Of a stretch of DNA of 64,000 nt, positions 52,730 through 63,121 are shown one piece after another; position 1 is the stretch's first letter, and every line of letters starts with the position of its first letter. The DNA is taken from assembly GCA_942491385.1 (NCBI GenBank), contig CALOAF010000006.1:155673-219672 (forward strand), read 5' to 3'. Source of the stretch: UBA6170 sp942491385. GTDB lineage: Bacteria; Chloroflexota; Anaerolineae; Anaerolineales; Anaerolineaceae. The position numbers and the translations under genes are program-made. The notes under the pieces were generated by a model. It searched no databases and was not told the DNA's origin. It saw only the letters and a list, made by a program, of their open reading frames with translations.

Positions 52730-54093
52730 AATCTCCGTTAAAGATTTACCATGAATGGATACAAGATAAATCTTTAGGGGAAGTCATCAAAAATACCGGT
52801 TATATGGTCACCAGTAATACTGCCAGTACCGGACTAACGTTTGTGCAGGGAATGCTGGCTGCAATTATACTAGGTCCGGTTGAATATGGCTTGCTGGGGA
52901 TGGTTGTATCATTTGCATCAAATGTTAATCGACTTTTATCATTCCGAATGGGAGAATTGGTTGTTAAATTTGGCGGTGAGTACTTGGAGAAACAAGAATT
53001 TATAAAAGCTGCCGCTGTGATCAAATTTGCTGGATTAGCTGAAATTATCACTTCGTTGGTGGCATATTTATTATTAATTGTCCTAGCTCCTTGGGCAGCA
53101 AAAGTAATCCTTAAAGATCCATCTATCTCCAGATGGATTATTATTTATGGAACGGCTTTACTTGCAAATTTTATGACTGAGACCTCTACGGCGATCCTTC
53201 AAATCGGGGATCGATTTAGAAAGTTAGCTGTTTTAAATTTCCTGCAAAGTTTTCTAACTGCTATTTGGATTACCGTTCTATTTTTTACAAAAGGAGATTT
53301 ATTTCAAGTCCTATTAGCTTACTTAGCTGGAAAGTTCCTTTATGGCACCGGTATATTCGTTTTAGGGATTATTACCATGCGGGAATTAATTGGAAATAAT
53401 TGGTGGCAAGCGAAATTAAGTGTACTGGAGGAAAAAAAAGCATTGTTAAGATTTGCTTTCAGTACCAATATTAGCAGTACTCTCAATTTGGTTATCCGCG
53501 ATAGTGAAGTGCTATGGGTAGGATTTTTCCTAAGTCCATTATATGCAGGCTATTATAAATTTAGTGTAGCCGTTATCAATGCAGTGATATTGCCAGTTTC
53601 GCAATTTATTACGGTTACTTATCCACAAATCAACAAGAAAATAATTTCAAAACAATGGAAAGATCTGAAGAGATTATTGAGAGGGACAAGTGCAATTGCT
53701 TTTGTATGGATTATTATCTGTGCAGTTGGATTAATGGTGTTGGGTGAATGGATATTAACTTTTATAAAAGATGGGGCATATATTCCATCGTTACCATACA
53801 TTTATGTTTTATTGATTGGATACGGATTTGCCAGTGTCTTTTATTGGAATAGAAATCTTTTATTATCTTTCAACTTACCAGATTTACCGATAAAAATTAT
53901 GGCAGTTGTAGGGGGGATTAAAACATTATTAATGTTCATACTGGTTCCCAAGTTCGGATATTTAATGCAAGCTGGATTGTTGAGCTCTTATTTTATCGTC
54001 TCAATTGGCGTAATGGTATACTTGGGTTTGAAGAAAATTTCCATTGAAGAAAAGGTAGTGTTGGTTAATGCAGATAGCTGTCATAACAACTAG
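52726..54093 (+). CDS. Polysaccharide flippase (Wzx-like)
   Basis: 455 residues with about 12 to 14 hydrophobic segments of the MOP flippase fold. It would move lipid-linked repeat units to the outer face of the membrane. ATG 52726 overlaps the epimerase stop by ATGA and has weak upstream purines. The longer frame from 52633 would lie inside the epimerase gene and is rejected. The C-terminal bases overlap the glycosyltransferase start by 26 bases. Confidence 0.85.
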   Translation: MKSPLKIYHEWIQDKSLGEVIKNTGYMVTSNTASTGLTFVQGMLAAIILGPVEYGLLGMVVSFASNVNRLLSFRMGELVVKFGGEYLEKQEFIKAAAVIKFAGLAEIITSLVAYLLLIVLAPWAAKVILKDPSISRWIIIYGTALLANFMTETSTAILQIGDRFRKLAVLNFLQSFLTAIWITVLFFTKGDLFQVLLAYLAGKFLYGTGIFVLGIITMRELIGNNWWQAKLSVLEEKKALLRFAFSTNISSTLNLVIRDSEVLWVGFFLSPLYAGYYKFSVAVINAVILPVSQFITVTYPQINKKIISKQWKDLKRLLRGTSAIAFVWIIICAVGLMVLGEWILTFIKDGAYIPSLPYIYVLLIGYGFASVFYWNRNLLLSFNLPDLPIKIMAVVGGIKTLLMFILVPKFGYLMQAGLLSSYFIVSIGVMVYLGLKKISIEEKVVLVNADSCHNN

Positions 54094-55195
54094 CCAGGTT
54101 CCTTCCATAGCAGCAAATAGCATTCAAGTTATGAAAGTCTGTCAGTCCTATTGTCAGTTAGGACATGATGTGACTTTAATTGTCCCGGGGAAAAAGACCG
54201 CTAATTGGGATGAGATAAAAACAAATTTCGGGATTCAAACCAAATTTTCCATAAAATACATACCGACGATAAAAATTTCTCGGAAATATGATTTCATTTT
54301 TATTTCAGGTCTTACCTTGCTCGTTAATAAATTTGATCTAGTACATACGTGGATGCCGCAAATAGCTAATATTGCCGGAATCATAGGAAAGCCGTATATT
54401 ATTGAATTACATGGTTTGCCAACTGGAAAGGTTGGGCCGAAAATCTATAAGGATATTATTTTTTCAAACCATAAAAAAAGATTTTTATGTATTACAAATG
54501 CCCTAAAAATTATGTATGAAAATGCATATAGTTTTCGATTCAAAGATTCAGAAATTCAGATTGCCCCAAATGGAGTTGTTCTTGAATCCTACAAAAATTG
54601 GGCAGAAACTTCAAAAATAAGGAAAGAATTAGGCATCCAAGATATTTATACTGTGGTTTATACCGGACATTTATACCAAGGAAGAGGTATGGACTTGCTG
54701 GTGGAAATAGCACAGACTTTACCAGAAATTCAATTTTTATGGGTTGGCGGAAAAGATGAAGAGGTAGCTCGATGGAGAAATTATATTCTTGAAAATGGAA
54801 TTCAGAATATCGTTCTTACCGGGTTTGTAGGGAATAAAACAATTCCTGCTTACCAATCATCAGCAGATATTCTTGTGATGCCTTATGAGAGTAGCATTTC
54901 CGGCAGTAGTGGTGGAAACTCAGTAGATTTTTGTAGCCCAATGAAGATGTTCGAATATATGGCGGCAGGAAAACCAATTATCTCAAGTGATCTGCCAATC
55001 CTCCATGAAGTCTTGAATGAAGGAAATGCAATTTTTTGTGAACACAATAATGTTGATCAATGGGTAGGTGCAATCAATCTGGTCAAAGCTAATCCAGATT
55101 TGGCTCACCGTCTGGGTCAACAAGCAAAATTGGATGTAGCAAAATACTCCTGGATAGAACGGGCAAAAAGATCATTGCATGGGTTTTTAGAATGA
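54068..55195 (+). CDS. Family 4 glycosyltransferase
   Basis: 375 residues, GT-B fold. VVYTGHLYQGRGMDLLVEIA begins the C-terminal nucleotide-sugar domain, and the acidic retaining motif region is seen in VMPYESSISGSSGG and SPMKMFEYMAAGKPIISSD. It adds one sugar in the repeat unit; donor and linkage are not predictable. The start overlaps the flippase and the stop overlaps the next membrane protein gene. Confidence 0.9.
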   Translation: MQIAVITTSQVPSIAANSIQVMKVCQSYCQLGHDVTLIVPGKKTANWDEIKTNFGIQTKFSIKYIPTIKISRKYDFIFISGLTLLVNKFDLVHTWMPQIANIAGIIGKPYIIELHGLPTGKVGPKIYKDIIFSNHKKRFLCITNALKIMYENAYSFRFKDSEIQIAPNGVVLESYKNWAETSKIRKELGIQDIYTVVYTGHLYQGRGMDLLVEIAQTLPEIQFLWVGGKDEEVARWRNYILENGIQNIVLTGFVGNKTIPAYQSSADILVMPYESSISGSSGGNSVDFCSPMKMFEYMAAGKPIISSDLPILHEVLNEGNAIFCEHNNVDQWVGAINLVKANPDLAHRLGQQAKLDVAKYSWIERAKRSLHGFLE

Positions 55196-56736
55196 AGTGG
55201 CTTAAACAGGTTGGATTTTATTGCTTGCTTGGGTTCATAACCACCTGGCTATTCTATATACCATCAAAGTTTGATTTTAAAGATATTTTTTGGGGAACCT
55301 GGGTTCTAACAACGATTTCATTTTTTGTATTGATTAAGATTTATAATAAATTTGGAACCACGAAATTTTTGTCTTGGGTAATTGGAATAGCGCTCTTTCT
55401 TAGATTGGGTTTGGGTTTAGTGACCACAGAGCACTTGCTGGATTGGGGCTATGATCAGGAACCATATCAGAGCGGTTATTTGTTTAAAGATGCGTATAGT
55501 CGAGATTTTCAAGCGTGGGATCTGGCTAGTTCTAATCAGCCATTGGCGGCTGCTTTTTCTAATGATTTTTTCACTGACCAATATGGGGGATTATTAGCCT
55601 TAAGCAGTTTGATATACCGGCTTTTCACACCTAATGCTCATTTTCAAATAAATATCATATTTTTTGTGGCAATAGTCAACGTATTAGGGATTATTTTCCT
55701 TGCCTTTGGATTGAAGGAAAAATATAAAGAAATGACGCCTTCTACGACGTCCAAAATTATTATTTTAATTTTCTCCTTCTATCCGGATGCAATTCTGTTT
55801 AGTGCATCCCAAATGAGAGAGCCACTTTTACTGGGAATATCAGCCTGTTTATTTTGGATCATTCACAAACAAGAAATAAATATTCAGCGAAGGTTAGCTT
55901 TATTCGCTTCAGTATCAATTTTACTTTTATTAATTTCGCTGAAAATTGGGATTTTTATCATCTTTTCATTTTTCATTTGGATATTCATACAACCATACAG
56001 TAAACAGATAAAGATAATCCATTCAAAGTTAATTCTTATACCGATCGTATTATTTGTAATGATTGGTTTATTTTTTTCTTACAATTGGATTGTAGAAGCA
56101 GGAAAATGGGACGCCATTCTGCTTGAGCAAAGTTCAGGATTTGTTCAATATATTGTATCAATCATTGGGGAAAGATATCGATTGCTCTTTGCTTCCCTTT
56201 ATGGGTTATTCCAACCTGTTTTACCTGCAACCTTAGTTGAACCATCAAAATTCTTCTGGCGCGTTTTAAATTCATTAAGAGCGTTAGGATGGTACATTCT
56301 GATGCCAGTTATCGTATATGGTTTGGTTTATATCTTCAGAGAAAAACAGAAGGAAAAAAAATTAGAATATCTATTTATCTGGGCATTAAGTGTATTTTGG
56401 ATTTTCCTGTCTTCCATCAGAGCTGGGGGAGATATGTGGGATAACCCGCGCTATCGATTGAGCTTTCTGTTATTCATTGCATACCTCGTTGGGGTCGCAC
56501 TTTACAATGGTTGGAAAACAAAAGACCATTGGTTAACAAGAATATTCATTGCTGAACTTGTTTTTGTTCTGTTCTTTTTACAATGGTATATATCGAGATA
56601 CACTGGTCTTTTTGATAATTTACCATTCTTTCAAATGGTAATTGTTTTATCAATCATTTTTGGTGGAATTCTTCTCACTGGAATATTTAAGGAATTAAAA
56701 ATCCATAAATTGAAGATGAAAAACAATAATTCTTAA
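55192..56736 (+). CDS. Polytopic membrane protein of the polysaccharide locus (polymerase-like)
   Basis: 514 residues with about ten to twelve helices and a long external loop after the third (TEHLLDWGYDQEPYQSGYLF). Its place between the glycosyltransferase and the convergent ligase gene, and its topology, suggest a Wzy-type polymerase or a GT-C enzyme. No family motif was recognised, so the role is inferred only from context. The gene ends one base before the stop of the opposite-strand ligase-like gene. Confidence 0.6.
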   Translation: MKWLKQVGFYCLLGFITTWLFYIPSKFDFKDIFWGTWVLTTISFFVLIKIYNKFGTTKFLSWVIGIALFLRLGLGLVTTEHLLDWGYDQEPYQSGYLFKDAYSRDFQAWDLASSNQPLAAAFSNDFFTDQYGGLLALSSLIYRLFTPNAHFQINIIFFVAIVNVLGIIFLAFGLKEKYKEMTPSTTSKIIILIFSFYPDAILFSASQMREPLLLGISACLFWIIHKQEINIQRRLALFASVSILLLLISLKIGIFIIFSFFIWIFIQPYSKQIKIIHSKLILIPIVLFVMIGLFFSYNWIVEAGKWDAILLEQSSGFVQYIVSIIGERYRLLFASLYGLFQPVLPATLVEPSKFFWRVLNSLRALGWYILMPVIVYGLVYIFREKQKEKKLEYLFIWALSVFWIFLSSIRAGGDMWDNPRYRLSFLLFIAYLVGVALYNGWKTKDHWLTRIFIAELVFVLFFLQWYISRYTGLFDNLPFFQMVIVLSIIFGGILLTGIFKELKIHKLKMKNNNS

Positions 56737-56737
56737 G

Positions 56738-58183
56738 TCAAGCCACAGATTTCTTTTCTATATAATAACTGGAAACCATTCCTAAAATAATCCAATAATA
56801 GGGTAAAGCAAAACTATCGATGCTAAATCCCTCGATAACAAGTGTGATTAACGCAATTTTTCCCACTAATCCCCAATAATTGTAAACATTAGATGAATGT
56901 TTTTGATACCGATTTGCTTTTAAAAAAATTAAGAATAACCAGGTCCCGAAACAAATAAATCCGACGATGCCAGTTTCGGATAGTAATCGAAACCATAGAT
57001 TTTTGACATTCCCCTGGTAACTTGCCTGAAAAATCAAATGGCGAGGCTCGTCTAATGCCCAGGCAAACGATGGTATGTAGTCTTCAAAGAAAAAACCGAC
57101 ATTTCCCAACCCAACGCCGAAGATAGGATAATCGTTAAAAACCTGCCATCCGGTTTGCCAATATAAAATTCTTTCAGCAAATACAAATTCATTTGCAATC
57201 GAAAATATATTTTGGTTCTTGTAAGTCTCGATTTTGAAGAGCGATTCCATTCGGGAGTCAAATTTACTGAAGAAGAACAATCCAGCAATTAGCAGCAATA
57301 TGTAAAAAAACACAAGAATAATGGGTAGAAATTTGATTAGAAATCTATCTTTTTCTGGTTGAAACTTGTTCTTAATAATTTTTATGATTCGTCGGTTTAT
57401 TATGATAATTAGATATGTCACAACAACAAAAAATGTAATCCACCCAACTCTGGACTTGGTAAATATTAAAATAAATATGGAAGCAAGAAGGAAAAAATCT
57501 TCAATTATGATTTTATTGAACACCTTTTTAAAAACACTTCTCCTAAAAATTGTTGCACTGAACCAGATCGGAATATAAAACATATTCAGTTGGTGAGCAA
57601 GCCAGGATGGTTCGAAAGCAAAACCTGTTAATCGATTTTTATAGAGAGTACCTGATGTCGTTATAAAATTTTGGATTGTTCCCATCCAGGCTGGATAATC
57701 CTGAATGATTTGCCCAAAGAAAAATTGAAACAAACACCAAATCAATAAAGGAATAAAGCTACACACAACAATACGCAGAGTTTTATTTAAAACTTCTTGC
57801 GATTGAATAATGTTAATGGTGACAAAATAAAAAGAAATACCGATGAACAGGGTTCCTATTCCCTCAAAGATATTTTTGAGGATCGAAAAATCTTTTTGAA
57901 TCGGAATAGGAATCCAAAAAGTGAGTAATGAAGAAAAAATAGCGAATAAACCAAAAAGTAGAAGTGGGTGAAGTAATTTCTCGAAATTTAATCTATTTTT
58001 TTTCAAAAAAACCAAAGAGAAAATCAATAATACAAATAAAATCAAAATAGATGGTGCAGCGACCATTTCCGAGCGCAGAAATTTACTGGCAAGGGGAAGA
58101 CTGGTAAACGGTAACAAAAAAACAAGAACATACCAGACAGAGTTGCCAATTGTATCGATTCTATTTTTTTCCATTTTTATCAT
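56738..58183 (-). CDS. O-antigen ligase/polymerase-like membrane protein
   Basis: About 481 residues, some twelve helices. The long external loop after helix 8-9, with FGVGLGNVGFF followed by H(ILF), matches the WaaL/RfaL-type ligase domain (PF04932-like). It joins or polymerises glycan chains on the outer face. Start: ATG 58183 or 58174; the longer frame runs into the chain-length gene. It lies just downstream of the Wzz-like gene on the same strand, overlapping its last bases. Confidence 0.75.
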   Translation of the reverse strand: MIKMEKNRIDTIGNSVWYVLVFLLPFTSLPLASKFLRSEMVAAPSILILFVLLIFSLVFLKKNRLNFEKLLHPLLLFGLFAIFSSLLTFWIPIPIQKDFSILKNIFEGIGTLFIGISFYFVTINIIQSQEVLNKTLRIVVCSFIPLLIWCLFQFFFGQIIQDYPAWMGTIQNFITTSGTLYKNRLTGFAFEPSWLAHQLNMFYIPIWFSATIFRRSVFKKVFNKIIIEDFFLLASIFILIFTKSRVGWITFFVVVTYLIIIINRRIIKIIKNKFQPEKDRFLIKFLPIILVFFYILLLIAGLFFFSKFDSRMESLFKIETYKNQNIFSIANEFVFAERILYWQTGWQVFNDYPIFGVGLGNVGFFFEDYIPSFAWALDEPRHLIFQASYQGNVKNLWFRLLSETGIVGFICFGTWLFLIFLKANRYQKHSSNVYNYWGLVGKIALITLVIEGFSIDSFALPYYWIILGMVSSYYIEKKSVA

Positions 58184-58928
58184 AGATGAGAAAGAAGATG
58201 GAAAGAATAAACCCGAAAAAAGCTCCACTCAGTACCAGAGAATTGGTTTGATACCGAGTAGCTTTACTGGGAACTTCAGCTGGTATTACATCAGAAAATT
58301 TTATTCCCGGAAATATATTTTTACTCAAGAGTAATTCCTGGTTGATTGAGGTTTCAAGTCCCTCAAAGGTTAACTTGTGCGAAATAATTTTCAGGCACTC
58401 GGCAGGTGTTGGAAAAACGAAATACGATCTTTGTATGCAACTTTCAAAAGCAATTTGTTGTTTCTTCATCGATTCGTATTTCAGTGCATGAGAGTATGCT
58501 TCTGATAATAATCCGTGCGATACCAAAGCCCAATTATTTGCCCATATCGTGGCAACATTTGGTTTGTTAGATTTACATCGAAATAATATTGAATTAACGT
58601 GGCGTTCAATAAAACAACTATCCATAAATTCAGATTCGGAAATGCTGGAATTATCAATATTTGAGATGGTCTCGCTGATCACATCAACTGTTGAAAAAAG
58701 ACTGATGACATTACCTATCATCTGATCCTGTTCATATTGAGATAGATTCCCAACTTCCTTAAAATTTATCAGGACTGATAGATTGGCTTCTGCAACATAG
58801 ACAGGTTTTATGAGGAACATGGAAGAAAAGGTCGCAATCAATCCACCAATAATTCCACCAAGCAGGAGTACCCACCAGTTTTCAAATAAAATTTTGTCAG
58901 GTTGTTGATGAATTGGAAGCTGGTCCAT
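58161..58928 (-). CDS. Wzz-like polysaccharide chain-length regulator
   Basis: 255 residues. One hydrophobic segment near the N-terminus (about 20-42) and one near the C-terminus (about 230-250) flank a large external domain, the Wzz topology. The second ends close to the C-terminus, with no tyrosine-kinase domain, so it is the short Wzz form that sets O-antigen or capsule chain length. It pairs with the ligase-like gene. No kinase is adjacent. Confidence 0.8.
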   Translation of the reverse strand: MDQLPIHQQPDKILFENWWVLLLGGIIGGLIATFSSMFLIKPVYVAEANLSVLINFKEVGNLSQYEQDQMIGNVISLFSTVDVISETISNIDNSSISESEFMDSCFIERHVNSILFRCKSNKPNVATIWANNWALVSHGLLSEAYSHALKYESMKKQQIAFESCIQRSYFVFPTPAECLKIISHKLTFEGLETSINQELLLSKNIFPGIKFSDVIPAEVPSKATRYQTNSLVLSGAFFGFILSIFFLIYDKNGKK

Positions 58929-58999
58929 ATGTTATGCGATAATCCCTTTACCTGATTATATGATAATTTCAAATATTGTTCAGGTATAATTCTTTCACG

Positions 59000-61522
59000 A
59001 TGGTTGAAAATCATAAGTTTCCCGTGAAGATATTCTATATTCTTTCCGCAATTGAGACAATTATCGCAGTTATCGTTTTGGTTCGAATCCCAACAGATCC
59101 GAAGAATATTTTCTTTGCAGAATTATCTCTCAACCGGTTGTTGATGTTGGGATTGTTGCTCATTTTTCTTGGGTTATGTATATTCCAATTACTAAAATAT
59201 AAGATTAATTCACATGAGCCTGGATTAATAATCACAATAAGGACATTTTTTACGAAGAATGACAGGCTATACTATTTAATTTTGCTTATAAGTTGGGTGG
59301 TAATCGTTTTTCCGGCATATCGATTTGGGAAATATGAAGTAATATATTCCCGTTTGCAGCCAATGGTAGTTCTATTATTTTTAATTTTTTTTACATTTTT
59401 AATTCTGCTCAGATTCAGGGTTAATAAGAAGAGAATCGATTTTAGACAAAATATTAATTTAAAATTATTTCTTGCATTCGCAATTATTATTGGAGTTGTA
59501 TGGGTATTCTTAATAACTACCCGTATTGGATTAGATATTGATCATGATTTTTGGGGTGGGGCAGCTACTCCCATTTTACCTTTAGTACTGTATGTTTCTT
59601 TATTTATCCCAATTCTGTATATGTCCATCTTAAGAAAAAACAGTCAGAATAATAAAAAAAATTGGTCCATAAAAATTTTTCCGTTTATTTTATTTTTCTC
59701 CGCAATACTCATTTGGAATCTAGAACCTATTACTCCACATTTTTTTGCACCAAAAGTTCAGCCACCAAATTATGAATATTACCCCTATTCCGATGCTCAA
59801 ATTTATGACATGACCGCCCAATCGTTAATGAATGGAGAAGGGTACATGAATAGAGGGTTTGTTCAGAGGCCACTTTATGGCTTCATGTTATTTTTATTTC
59901 ACAATGTAGTTGGTCAAAAATATCTGAATGTAGTTTTTTTACAAACAATTCTATATGCTTTCTTCCCGGTTCTATTATTCTATTTAGGTAAAAAGCTGTT
60001 TTCTCCTATTATTGGCATTTCTTTAGGAGTTCTATCTGTTTTACGGGAATTAACTGCGCTTCAGGCTTCACCACTTATGGAAATTGTTCATTCAAAGCTA
60101 TATATGACAGACAATTGGGCTGGTTTTTTAGCTTTACTGATTACTTTATTAGTTTGTATTTGGTTTATAGAAAAAAGAGAAAATTATTTACTACTGATTC
60201 TGATTGGTGTAATCTTGGGCATCAGTTTATTATTGAGACTCAATTTACTATTAGTCTTTATTCCAATATTTTTGACTATATTTTTCAAAGGTGATGCAAA
60301 GATCAAAACAAGGCTGGCAAGAATAGGAATTTTAGGACTGGCTTCGTTTCTCATATTAATTCCCTGGATGACCAGAAATTATTTCCAAATTGGAGAATTT
60401 GGGATTGAACCCCAAAAATTCAGAATGGTGATAGATACCAGGTTTGAACTCGAAGATAATTCTGATGCTGTTGAACCAGGATCGTCCAAGCCTGCCCAAA
60501 TGATTATGCCTGAAAGCCAACCTGAAAATTCGATTTTGATTTTCGATTCTGAAAAAATTCTAAATATCCTTCGGTTTACAACCGCAAATTTCTTGCATAA
60601 TGAAATTCATTCCGTATTGATTTTCCCTAATTCCGTCTTTGCGGAATCGATTGTTGGTGTAATAAAAAATAATGATTACATTCAGGAATCATGGGTTGGT
60701 GAGATTAAATTAAGGCAGTTTATCGCAATTATTTCAAATCTTATTTTTATCGGTTTGGGAATATCTCTCAGTTATAAGAAGTTCGGATGGTTTGGATTAT
60801 TTCCATTATCTATACATCTTTTCTATAATTTATCGAATGGTATTGCCAGAGTATCGGGTTGGCGATATGTGATCGTCACTGATTGGGTCATCATATTGTA
60901 TTATTTGGCTGGTATTATTTTGGTTTTGCATGCTTTATTGCATAAGATCGGATTAATGAACTTTGACTCAAGATTATTATTTAACATGGAATCTAATTCG
61001 ATTCATGAGGATAAAGAACGAATTGTTAGAAAACCAATTTTGTTAATGAATATCGTTTTTGTTGTATTATTATCGGTTGGCATGCTTACGCCTGAATTAT
61101 TGATTGGAAGACAATACGAGGGAGAGGTAAGCAAGGAGGTTTTTCTCGAGAAACTTATTTCAAAAAAATTGCTTGAAGAAGCATCCATTGTTGGTGAAAT
61201 GGCAGAAGACCAGGAATTGGTTTTTATCCACACCAAGGCTTTTTACCCGAGATTTTATGAAGCGGGAAAAGGAGAACCAGGAGATAATATTGAATGGCTA
61301 TTGGCAAGGGAAACAGGAAATTTGGGATTTATGATTGTGTCGCCGAATATGGCTGGTGCAACCATGGTGCTGTACGAATCGCCTGAGTACTTTCCCAATA
61401 ATGAGGAAGTCTATATAATTGGGAAATGGGTACCATCCGAAATTGCTGGAAAGTATTTACAGGCAAAAATAATTTTTCTGCCAGAAAATGATCTAATATT
61501 AGAAGCAAATAAAATTCAATGA
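59000..61522 (+). CDS. Large polytopic membrane protein, GT-C-like
   Basis: 840 residues from ATG 59000 with about 14 or more helices and a C-terminal soluble part of some 180 residues. The external loop YYPYSDAQIYDMTAQSLMNG has acidic residues suggestive of a GT-C glycosyltransferase. Family not recognised. The earlier in-frame start at 58976 has no support. TATAAT at 58985-58990 ends nine bases before the ATG, with no ribosome binding site, so a leaderless transcript is likely. The gene sits between the chain-length regulator and the ABC exporter, so a role in glycan modification is inferred. Confidence 0.65.
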   Translation: MVENHKFPVKIFYILSAIETIIAVIVLVRIPTDPKNIFFAELSLNRLLMLGLLLIFLGLCIFQLLKYKINSHEPGLIITIRTFFTKNDRLYYLILLISWVVIVFPAYRFGKYEVIYSRLQPMVVLLFLIFFTFLILLRFRVNKKRIDFRQNINLKLFLAFAIIIGVVWVFLITTRIGLDIDHDFWGGAATPILPLVLYVSLFIPILYMSILRKNSQNNKKNWSIKIFPFILFFSAILIWNLEPITPHFFAPKVQPPNYEYYPYSDAQIYDMTAQSLMNGEGYMNRGFVQRPLYGFMLFLFHNVVGQKYLNVVFLQTILYAFFPVLLFYLGKKLFSPIIGISLGVLSVLRELTALQASPLMEIVHSKLYMTDNWAGFLALLITLLVCIWFIEKRENYLLLILIGVILGISLLLRLNLLLVFIPIFLTIFFKGDAKIKTRLARIGILGLASFLILIPWMTRNYFQIGEFGIEPQKFRMVIDTRFELEDNSDAVEPGSSKPAQMIMPESQPENSILIFDSEKILNILRFTTANFLHNEIHSVLIFPNSVFAESIVGVIKNNDYIQESWVGEIKLRQFIAIISNLIFIGLGISLSYKKFGWFGLFPLSIHLFYNLSNGIARVSGWRYVIVTDWVIILYYLAGIILVLHALLHKIGLMNFDSRLLFNMESNSIHEDKERIVRKPILLMNIVFVVLLSVGMLTPELLIGRQYEGEVSKEVFLEKLISKKLLEEASIVGEMAEDQELVFIHTKAFYPRFYEAGKGEPGDNIEWLLARETGNLGFMIVSPNMAGATMVLYESPEYFPNNEEVYIIGKWVPSEIAGKYLQAKIIFLPENDLILEANKIQ

Positions 61523-61537
61523 AATAACAGGTGATAC

Positions 61538-62367
61538 TTGGCGAATATTAGTAATTATTACGTTTACGATGCAAAAAATAAATCGGCAAAACCTCTAGAA
61601 GAACTGAAACAGGCATACAATTATCGTTATTTAATTGCACAACTTTTACGCCGTGATATTGTTACTAGGTATAAAAGATCGTTTTTAGGCATTGGATGGA
61701 CAATGTTAAATCCGTTGGGAACAATGATTGTATTATCGATTGCCTTTTCGCAGGTCTTTAAAATGACAGAAGGATATCCAGCTTATGTATTACGTGGATT
61801 GATGGCATGGAATTTTTTTCTCAAACAACTTATGCAAGTATGGTTAATTTAGTTTGGGGGGGTGGTTTGTTAAAGAGGATATATATTCCTCGAACGTCAT
61901 TTGCTCTGGCCGCTATTGGAACTGGTGTGGTAAATACACTCCTGACCATTGTCCCTATGTTAATTGTTATGCTTGTACTGGGATTACAAATCAGATGGTC
62001 TATTTTTTATATTGTAGTTCCAATTCTATTCTTAGCTTTATTTTCATTAGGTTTTGGGTTAATACTTTCTACGTTAGCAGTTTATTTCCCTGATGTCGCC
62101 GAAATGTATCAAATAGTGTTGACTGCATGGATGTATTTGACACCTATAATTTACCCTGAAGAAATATTGCCTGGCAATATACATTTTATTATTTCCACAT
62201 TCAATCCCATGTATAGCTTGGTTAAGTTATTTAGAATTCCTATTTATTATGGGCGTTTGCCAAACCTTGGAGAATTTTTATTTCCAGCTCTTCTCTCAAT
62301 TGTAGTTTTTTTCATAGGTTGGTTGTTTTTTACTTACCGATCAGATGAATTTGCATATAGAATATAG
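61538..62367 (+). pseudogene. Polysaccharide ABC exporter permease, interrupted by a frameshift
   Basis: The N-terminal part is a typical Wzm/RfbA permease: LIAQLLRRDIVTRYKRSFLG and WTMLNPLGTMIVL. After AWNFF the frame fails at a run of seven T (61813-61819), ending at TAG 61850-61852. Adding one T restores WNFFSQTTYASMVNLVW and the complete remaining permease to 62367. So this is one gene with a homopolymer deletion. With the ATPase next door it exports complete polysaccharide chains. TTG 61538 is the start, with CAGGTG upstream. A sequence error or transcriptional slippage could restore function. Confidence 0.88.
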
Positions 62368-62376
62368 GCATTATTT

Positions 62377-63114
62377 ATGAAGCCAATTATTCGATTACGA
62401 AATGTTTCTGTAGAATACCGAATCCCATCTGAAAGGATTGGAACTTTAAAAGAATATATAATTCGCTATATTCAAGGAAAAGTTAAACAGCAAAAATTTT
62501 TTGCTTTGAAAAATGTAAATTTGGAAATTAATCAAGGTGAAGTTCTTGGTGTTATTGGACATAATGGAGCTGGAAAAAGTACTCTACTAAAGCTCTTTGC
62601 ACATGTCTTGCCACCTACGATTGGTAAAATTGAGATTATTGGAAGTGTTTCTCCTTTATTAGAGTTAGGCGCAGGTTTTCATCATGAATTGTCAGGCCGT
62701 GAGAATGTTTTTTTAAATGGATCGATATTGGGATATACTCGAGAAGAGATGAAAAGTAAGTTTGGTGAAATTGTAGAATTTTCGGGATTACATAATTTTA
62801 TTGATGCGCCAATTAGAACATATTCTTCGGGAATGTGGGCTCGATTAGGGTTTGCTGTTGCCACCGCATCCAGACCTGATATTTTACTTGTAGATGAAGT
62901 TTTGGCGGTCGGTGATGAAGAGTTTCAAAAAAAATGTTTTAACCGGATCGAAGAGTTTCGAAATAATGGAACAACAATTGTGATTGTTGCTCATAGTATG
63001 CAAACAATTCTTGATCGCAGTTCACGTGTAGCCTGGTTAGACCATGGAACTATCCAGTACATTGGTGGCCCTCAAGAAGCGGTCGATCAATATCGTAAAA
63101 GCCAACAAAATTAG
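62377..63114 (+). CDS. Polysaccharide ABC exporter ATPase (Wzt/RfbB-like)
   Basis: 245 residues. Walker A is GVIGHNGAGKSTLLKL, the signature is YSSGMWARLGFAVA, and Walker B is DILLVDEVLAVGDE. This is the TagH/Wzt type without the C-terminal carbohydrate-binding domain. It powers the permease encoded just upstream. The end overlaps nothing; the next gene has its ribosome binding site directly after the stop. Confidence 0.93.
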   Translation: MKPIIRLRNVSVEYRIPSERIGTLKEYIIRYIQGKVKQQKFFALKNVNLEINQGEVLGVIGHNGAGKSTLLKLFAHVLPPTIGKIEIIGSVSPLLELGAGFHHELSGRENVFLNGSILGYTREEMKSKFGEIVEFSGLHNFIDAPIRTYSSGMWARLGFAVATASRPDILLVDEVLAVGDEEFQKKCFNRIEEFRNNGTTIVIVAHSMQTILDRSSRVAWLDHGTIQYIGGPQEAVDQYRKSQQN

Positions 63115-63121
63115 AGGACGT

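Noticed and set aside
59079..59100. A GGTTCGAATCC sequence like a tRNA T-loop
   Set aside because: It lies inside a long membrane-protein frame and has no acceptor or anticodon stem around it.
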